From NCBI RefSeq assembly GCF_051622035.1, contig NC_135360.1, forward strand, positions 7,678,001 to 7,742,000: a stretch of DNA of 64,000 bases, read 5' to 3'. The notes beneath the pieces are model-generated. The model saw only the letters and a program-made list of their open reading frames with translations, had not been told where the DNA came from and searched no databases. Of this stretch, positions 59,099 to 64,000 are shown in pieces; within the stretch, counting starts at the first letter, position 1, and each line of letters starts with the position of its first letter. A program made the translations under genes and the position numbers. The DNA is from Arctopsyche grandis. Lineage: Eukaryota; Arthropoda; Insecta; Trichoptera; Hydropsychidae.

Positions 59099-59392
59099 GT
59101 GACGAGACAGAATGTTAAATAACAGAAAACCCAAATATCAGAAGGAAAAGATCGAAAATCGAAAGATCTTAAGTCGAAAGATCAAAAAAAAAATGGTGCA
59201 TGGTAAACGGTACATTAATGAGCGCGCGCAGAATACGGTAGGAAAAGCATGTTCCTCTTGTTCCTGTTGTATCCTCCTCGCCCAAATTAAGTGAGTATGT
59301 ACGTGAGTATGTACTCACTTAAGATCTTTCGATTTTCGATCTTTGCCTTCCGATATTTGTGTTTTCTGTTATTTAACATTCTGTCTCGTCAC
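59099..59392. mobile_element. MITE with long inverted arms and an asymmetric core
   Basis: 59099-59130 is the exact reverse complement of 59361-59392 (32 bp, starting gtgacgagacagaatgttaa). With a few mismatches the arms extend to about 75 bp, and weak similarity continues outside. The core of about 100 bp is GC-richer (gcgcgcgcagaatacggtag). A second copy, lacking its right arm, is at 2641-2850. Confidence 0.8.
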
Positions 59393-59579
59393 ATAGACTC
59401 GTTCATACGTATGTATATATTCCATTCAGCGTGTTTTTATTTTGTATTTTTTGTAATACAAACCTCATACCAAATAAAAAAGACAATTTTTAAAATTTAA
59501 AAATATATCTACTATATTAATTTAAAAAATACAAAATTTGTAAAAGTCGAGCAAAAAAAAGATTTTTTTATGAAATTAT

Positions 59580-59815
<236 letters not shown>

Positions 59816-60179
59816 TTTTTAAATCAAATGCTGCTTAATCTTATAGTTCATAATAGTTCGTTTAAAATAAAGTAAAAATTGGAGTGATTTATTAAACAAA
59901 ATGTAATAAATTCACTAGTATTGTAAATAAAAAATCAAAATTGGGTGGTGGCAAACTTAAAGACCGCCCTAGATGTCAAATATCCTAGTTACGTCACTGA
60001 TATGATTATACTTCGTAATGGATCGTTGACTATTGATCAATAGTTGATATCACCCATCAATATAAAACCGGTGTGTGTCATAATTATCCGATTTTTAAAA
60101 ATTTATTATTACTATTTCGTATTATCACTGGTTTTGTTTTATTTGAAATTAATATTAAAAAAAGCACGTTGTTAGCGTG

Positions 60180-60480
60180 TGTATTGTTGTGGAAGTCGAC
60201 CCGCGTACCTTTGGTAGACGAGCGCGCGCGCCTCGTTCCACGCTGATAACTGACGTCGGCTGATTAAACACCTGTCGCGTGTGGAAGTGGGGGAGGGACA
60301 ACAGCAGGTGCTGCCATCGACCAGGGCTGTCACAAATGCCGTTGAAATCGATCGTTTTTATTTTTTTATAGTACCACGCTGCGGTGGGGGGTTTGGGAGG
60401 ATGTTGGCGTCAGCTGGGGAGCGCCAGTTAAGGGTTTTCGTGTAAATACGCGAGCGTACGTGGTTTCGGTGTGTTTTCAG
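60180..60480. other. GC-rich patch of unknown role
   Basis: It has cgagcgcgcgcgcc and several GT-rich stretches in AT-rich surroundings, with no long frame on either strand. It could be a promoter or noncoding first exon of a neighbouring gene. Confidence 0.3.
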
Positions 60481-60972
60481 GCAGTGGCGTATCCTTCGTG
60501 TGAGGGATTAGGATGTGTTTTTTTTTTTGTTTCTGTGAGACGGTTTAAAATTGTGCGTTTGATTTAAATTTGTTCAGTGAGTTTTGGGGTTCATTAAGAG
60601 AATATTTATGTTGTTGTTTTAATTGAGTATGGTTCGCAATTTTAATGAGTTATGTGGCTTTAGGCGTCATATTGTTGTCAAGTGACGACTGTCCACAGAC
60701 AATCCTAAATAATTTTAGCATCAGTCGTATTTGATGCTTAGTGCTCGACGTATGTCTGATAAAAACTTTTCTGTTTGTATTACTCGCAAGATGGGCAAGC
60801 ATCGGTAAAAATTGCACAATGCATTCAAAAACACACAATAAACAACATGAGATACATTTTTATTATTTTATTAAGTAAATTTATCCGATTGTTGTAGCGT
60901 ATTTATAGAGACGTACCGCGAAATATTGACAACAATTATTTATTCGTAAGGGCCCTTCTATTATTATTACAT

Positions 60973-61390
60973 TTCTCTGGGTAAACCCCAATGCGCCTTC
61001 CTAGCCAATTACAAACAATACAGCATTTTTATTCATTATACAAGTCGCCGAATTGCGAGACACTAACTCGCAATTTAACGAAACATCTATGAACTGTACA
61101 TACATTTTATTGTACATTAATCAATTAAACAATCAAATAGTGGTGATATAGTAGGTAGGAAAGATTTTTAGCCAATTTTTAATCGGGAACCGATTCAACA
61201 ATGAAATCAGAGAAAATTGGCAAACTCTGATAGGAAACGATCGACCAGGAGTTACAAATATCTAAGTCTGACCAGCAGCATTACAGATATACCCAGAAAA
61301 ATTATTTTCAATCGAGGTCAGCTCATGGGATCGAACCCGGCGCCTCTCGTTGTTAAGCAGAAGCTTGACGACCGAGCTATGCTGCTGGCT
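60973..61390 (-). mobile_element. tRNA-derived SINE, near full length, minus strand
   Basis: It contains inverted tail type A (gtaaaccccaatgcgccttc), the body (tggtgatatagtaggtagga, aactctgataggaaacgatc, agtctgaccagcagca), an inverted B box (gggatcgaacccgg) and the head (gagctatgctgctggct). The last part of the tail (ggccttcctgg) is absent. Confidence 0.8.
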
Positions 61391-62040
61391 TATGTATAAT
61401 AGTTGTGAAGATAATTTTGGTTTATAGTTTTTTTTAGCTTGGAGACGTGCCTTATTTTTTGGTGATGATATAGGAAAGCAAATTTATGTACGATGTACAC
61501 ACTGCTACACGGTCGTAGCCAGAGGGGGGCTATGGGGTTGCCAGACCCACTAAATTTAAAAAATTGTACATATATTCACATGTATTTAGAAAAAAATATA
61601 TACCTGTAAAATCAAATTTGTAAATTTTTATTTTAAATCAACGCTTCAGGTGAAATTTTTATCAATAATTAGACAATTGAAAAAGTATGAAAACGTGAAC
61701 TTGTTTCCGATAATTTGCATGGTATATATCGTACTAATAATATTGTACATATAAAACTGAAACGGTGTCTGTAGTTCGTTTCTGATTGGCTGGATTGGTC
61801 AAAGACGTTTTTGATTGTTCGGTCGTTAAATAATATTATTTTTTTTCGATTTAAATAAATTTAATAAAAAATTTAAAAGATTTAACGAGCGAAGCTGTGT
61901 ATCATCAATAGTGATTCATAAACTGTATTATAGCGCCACAGGAGTAATTCTTTTTTCGAAAAAATAGCATGATTAGTTAACTTGATAGCGGCTAATCTTA
62001 TTTTGTTGTTAATTTCAGTTGAGCTAAAATTTCAAAATTC

Positions 62041-62268
62041 AATCTCTTCACTCTTTCCACTACATCAACTTCTCACCCATGCATTTCGTTTTCTATTTTT
62101 TTTCTAATTGCTGAGCATACAGCGTTCTACGTGTATTCGGGTGCATTGGACTTAATACAGGATTCCAATCTTCATTGCTCTATATTCAAATCCATAAGCC
62201 ATCACTGGCAAAACGCATTGATCGAATAATAGTTTCTTTAGGTAAAGTGGCATTTTGGATTCTAAAAT
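62041..62268 (-). pseudogene. LINE reverse-transcriptase C-terminal remnant
   Basis: The minus strand reads ILESKMPLYLKKLLFDQCVL, then PVMAYGFEYRAMKIG, then broken frames with RCMLSN-like codons. This is the DQC-LPVM-YG motif also seen at 37490. Further remnants may extend to about 62700. Confidence 0.6.
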
Positions 62269-62270
62269 GG

Positions 62271-63600
62271 CATCATCCTTATTTCATATGTTTCTCTACT
62301 TCCTTTTCTTTGCTACTAGACATGTCAACGATTTGACATGAATTCTTCTTCTCAAGTCATCCAATGTGCAGTAGGTCATGATTAGACTTGGGCGTTGACT
62401 TGGTTCTTCAAAAATAACAATAGACCCTTCCATTAGTGTACAAAGCATGAGAGCAAAAAAGGACAGTTGACAATAATGAACCATCTTTTGTGCAAAAGTC
62501 ATCAACCCAACGCCAATCTTTGGTCATGATCTCCCAAGTTAATCTACCATCTCGTTGCTCGTCTCCATCTTTCTTGACATTTTATCAGCTCAATGGCTTC
62601 AGCCATACAAGATTAAGTAGCGACTTGGAACTATCTGGTCCACCGAGTAGAAAACCTTCTCTTTCTCCAAGAACTCTTCACATGTCTAGTCGGAAGTAGT
62701 AATTCCAAGCTATTCAGATCTCTTCTAACTATACATATGTATACATATGTCCGATGAAGCCGAGGACTCCTTGATGAAAGATTAATGATCCAAGATTTGA
62801 GACCTGTCCTTTCAAATTTTCAATCTTAGCTATTGCTATATGATTTTTAATTTGATTTCACAGCCGCCATCATTTGAGATAACTGATCCAAGATAAAAAA
62901 TTCTTCAACAATTTGTTATTTGGATACTATGTACATATGATTGCTAATTACGATATCATACTAATCGATGAAAATGTGCATGAAATGTAACACACAGAAT
63001 AAGTAGATATCCACATAATTGAATTGGTGCCAACCCTGTTCAGTTTCACACGAACGGATACAGAGGCTCGCATGCACTGAAGCGCACAACCGATTCGTCA
63101 AACATGATGATCGTGCAATATTGATTCATCATGCAAAACGATCTCGAGCACACACACACACGTATTCGAAATACACGGGTCCGGTTAGCGTGCACTAAAC
63201 GGCAGCGAAAAGGTTAACCGCGAACGCGATAAGACTCCACTCCACTATGCGGTCCGTCTGCGAATGATTCGTTTCGCTTAAATAATTTGCAGCTCGTTTC
63301 AGCTGAAGCGGAGAGCGTCGCGGTCGATTTAATTCTCGAGAGTTCTCGGTCCTACTCTTTCTCTCTCTCGAGATTCTCGAGTGCGCTTTTAAAAACCTGA
63401 CCCCCCCGTAATATTTATACCACTCTCGGCTCGAGTCCTAATTAAAAAGTGTAAGGTTTAAAAATTGACGGAGTGTGACCGTTGAAGTGATTCTTTATAG
63501 GTTTTTTCTTAATATATTTCTTTTTGATTAAATGTTTGAGGATTATTTGAAAAAAAAAATTACGCACTTGAATTGTTTAACTTTTACTTTATTTACTTCA
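62271..63600. other. No gene seen
   Basis: 62290-62700 may be more LINE debris. 63000-63420 is GC-richer with ctcgag-rich sequence and a TATAAATAT on the minus strand (63424-63416), possibly a promoter of a gene outside the window, but no coding exon follows within reach. Confidence 0.35.
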
Positions 63601-63640
63601 CTAGTTGTTTTACCCGGCTTCGCTCAGTATTTGTAATATA
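63601..63640. repeat. Repeat end shared with 53167-53185
   Basis: ctagttgttttacccgg occurs at both places and continues here with cttcgctcagtatttgtaat. Read on the minus strand it ends ...aacaaCTAGT, which could be another Helitron-like terminus, although no hairpin is obvious. Confidence 0.4.
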
Positions 63641-63817
63641 AACAGCTTAAACATGGCGAATCTAATAGTAAATATTCATTTGTTTTTTTATTAAATTTAT
63701 TTAAATCAAAAAAAAAGTCTATTGAAACGTCATAGAAACTGATTTTGTTTTCGATTACCAACCAACAGCACTTACAAACTTACAAAGTCTTTTTCGAAAT
63801 TATATATTAGATTCATA

Positions 63818-64000
63818 TCGTCGCGTTGGGGTGGGTTCAGGACCCATATGAAAGACCAAAGTTGCTTCACAGCATTTTTTTAACAATTCAGGAGATCCGC
63901 ACGTAACCACCGCTCACTCTAGAATACTTGATCTACCGTGTGTACTTGATCTATTCTTATAAAGGACAAGTTGCCCAGCATAGCATCCCCGATCCGTTGG
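63818..64000 (+). mobile_element. LTR-like repeat, second copy, cut by the window end
   Basis: ggggtgggt, aggaccc-ta-gaaagaccaaag, cacagcattt, aggagatccgcacg and ctctagaat follow the order seen at 105-215. Same orientation as the copy at 105-495. Confidence 0.45.

Noticed and set aside
63000..63430. A GC-richer stretch with TATAAATAT on the minus strand, suspected as another Osiris promoter
   Set aside because: No start codon with a signal peptide or phase-matched exon was found downstream. Kept only as a remark in the spacer entry.

Overview
The window is AT-rich genomic DNA from an insect. Two split genes on the minus strand carry the evidence: an Osiris-type gene (an insect-restricted family) and a small gene for a PTB/PID-domain adaptor. 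The coding is in short exons with GT/AG junctions and long introns, and most of the remaining DNA is repeats and transposon debris. The order of insect could not be settled from the sequence.

Layout. 1-17.9 kb holds no host gene that I can support. It has a candidate solo LTR, MITE and SINE copies, and the most striking structure of the window: a long palindromic foldback element (about 8316-13945) whose right arm was split by a 4.35-kb Jockey-type LINE with a perfect 12-bp target-site duplication. The LINE has one in-frame stop and two frameshifts, so it is a dead copy. Further on lie a roughly 300-bp degenerate direct repeat and the 3' end of a different LINE.

18.1-33.5 kb is one Osiris-like gene on the minus strand. 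Six exons join in frame to about 382 codons, with a signal peptide, a cysteine pair, a Lys/Gly-rich segment, a long hydrophobic domain and a His-rich tail. A TATA box and an initiator-like site lie just upstream. Its introns hold a SINE, MITEs and a hAT-type non-autonomous element.

33.5-42.6 kb is intergenic with little in it. 42.9-55.9 kb is the second gene, also minus strand: five exons join in frame to a 197-residue protein that is essentially a PTB domain with a short acidic tail. Its introns carry two hAT-type elements with 8-bp target duplications (one keeps the hAT dimerisation domain), interrupted SINEs, an inverted-repeat element, a Helitron-like 3' end and GC-rich tandem repeats. 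56-64 kb is a putative promoter followed by repeats: LINE reverse-transcriptase remnants, foldback elements, a long (AT)n tract, a SINE and an LTR-like end that resembles the one at the window start.

The two host genes share a strand but no evident function. The transposable elements interact with each other: a SINE shares its 3' tail with a LINE fragment, a MITE sits inside a SINE, and a LINE sits inside a foldback element. I found no CRISPR array, rRNA or free-standing tRNA gene. No new biological system is claimed; the nested foldback/LINE, the SINE-LINE tail match and a MITE with an inverted core are the observations most worth following.
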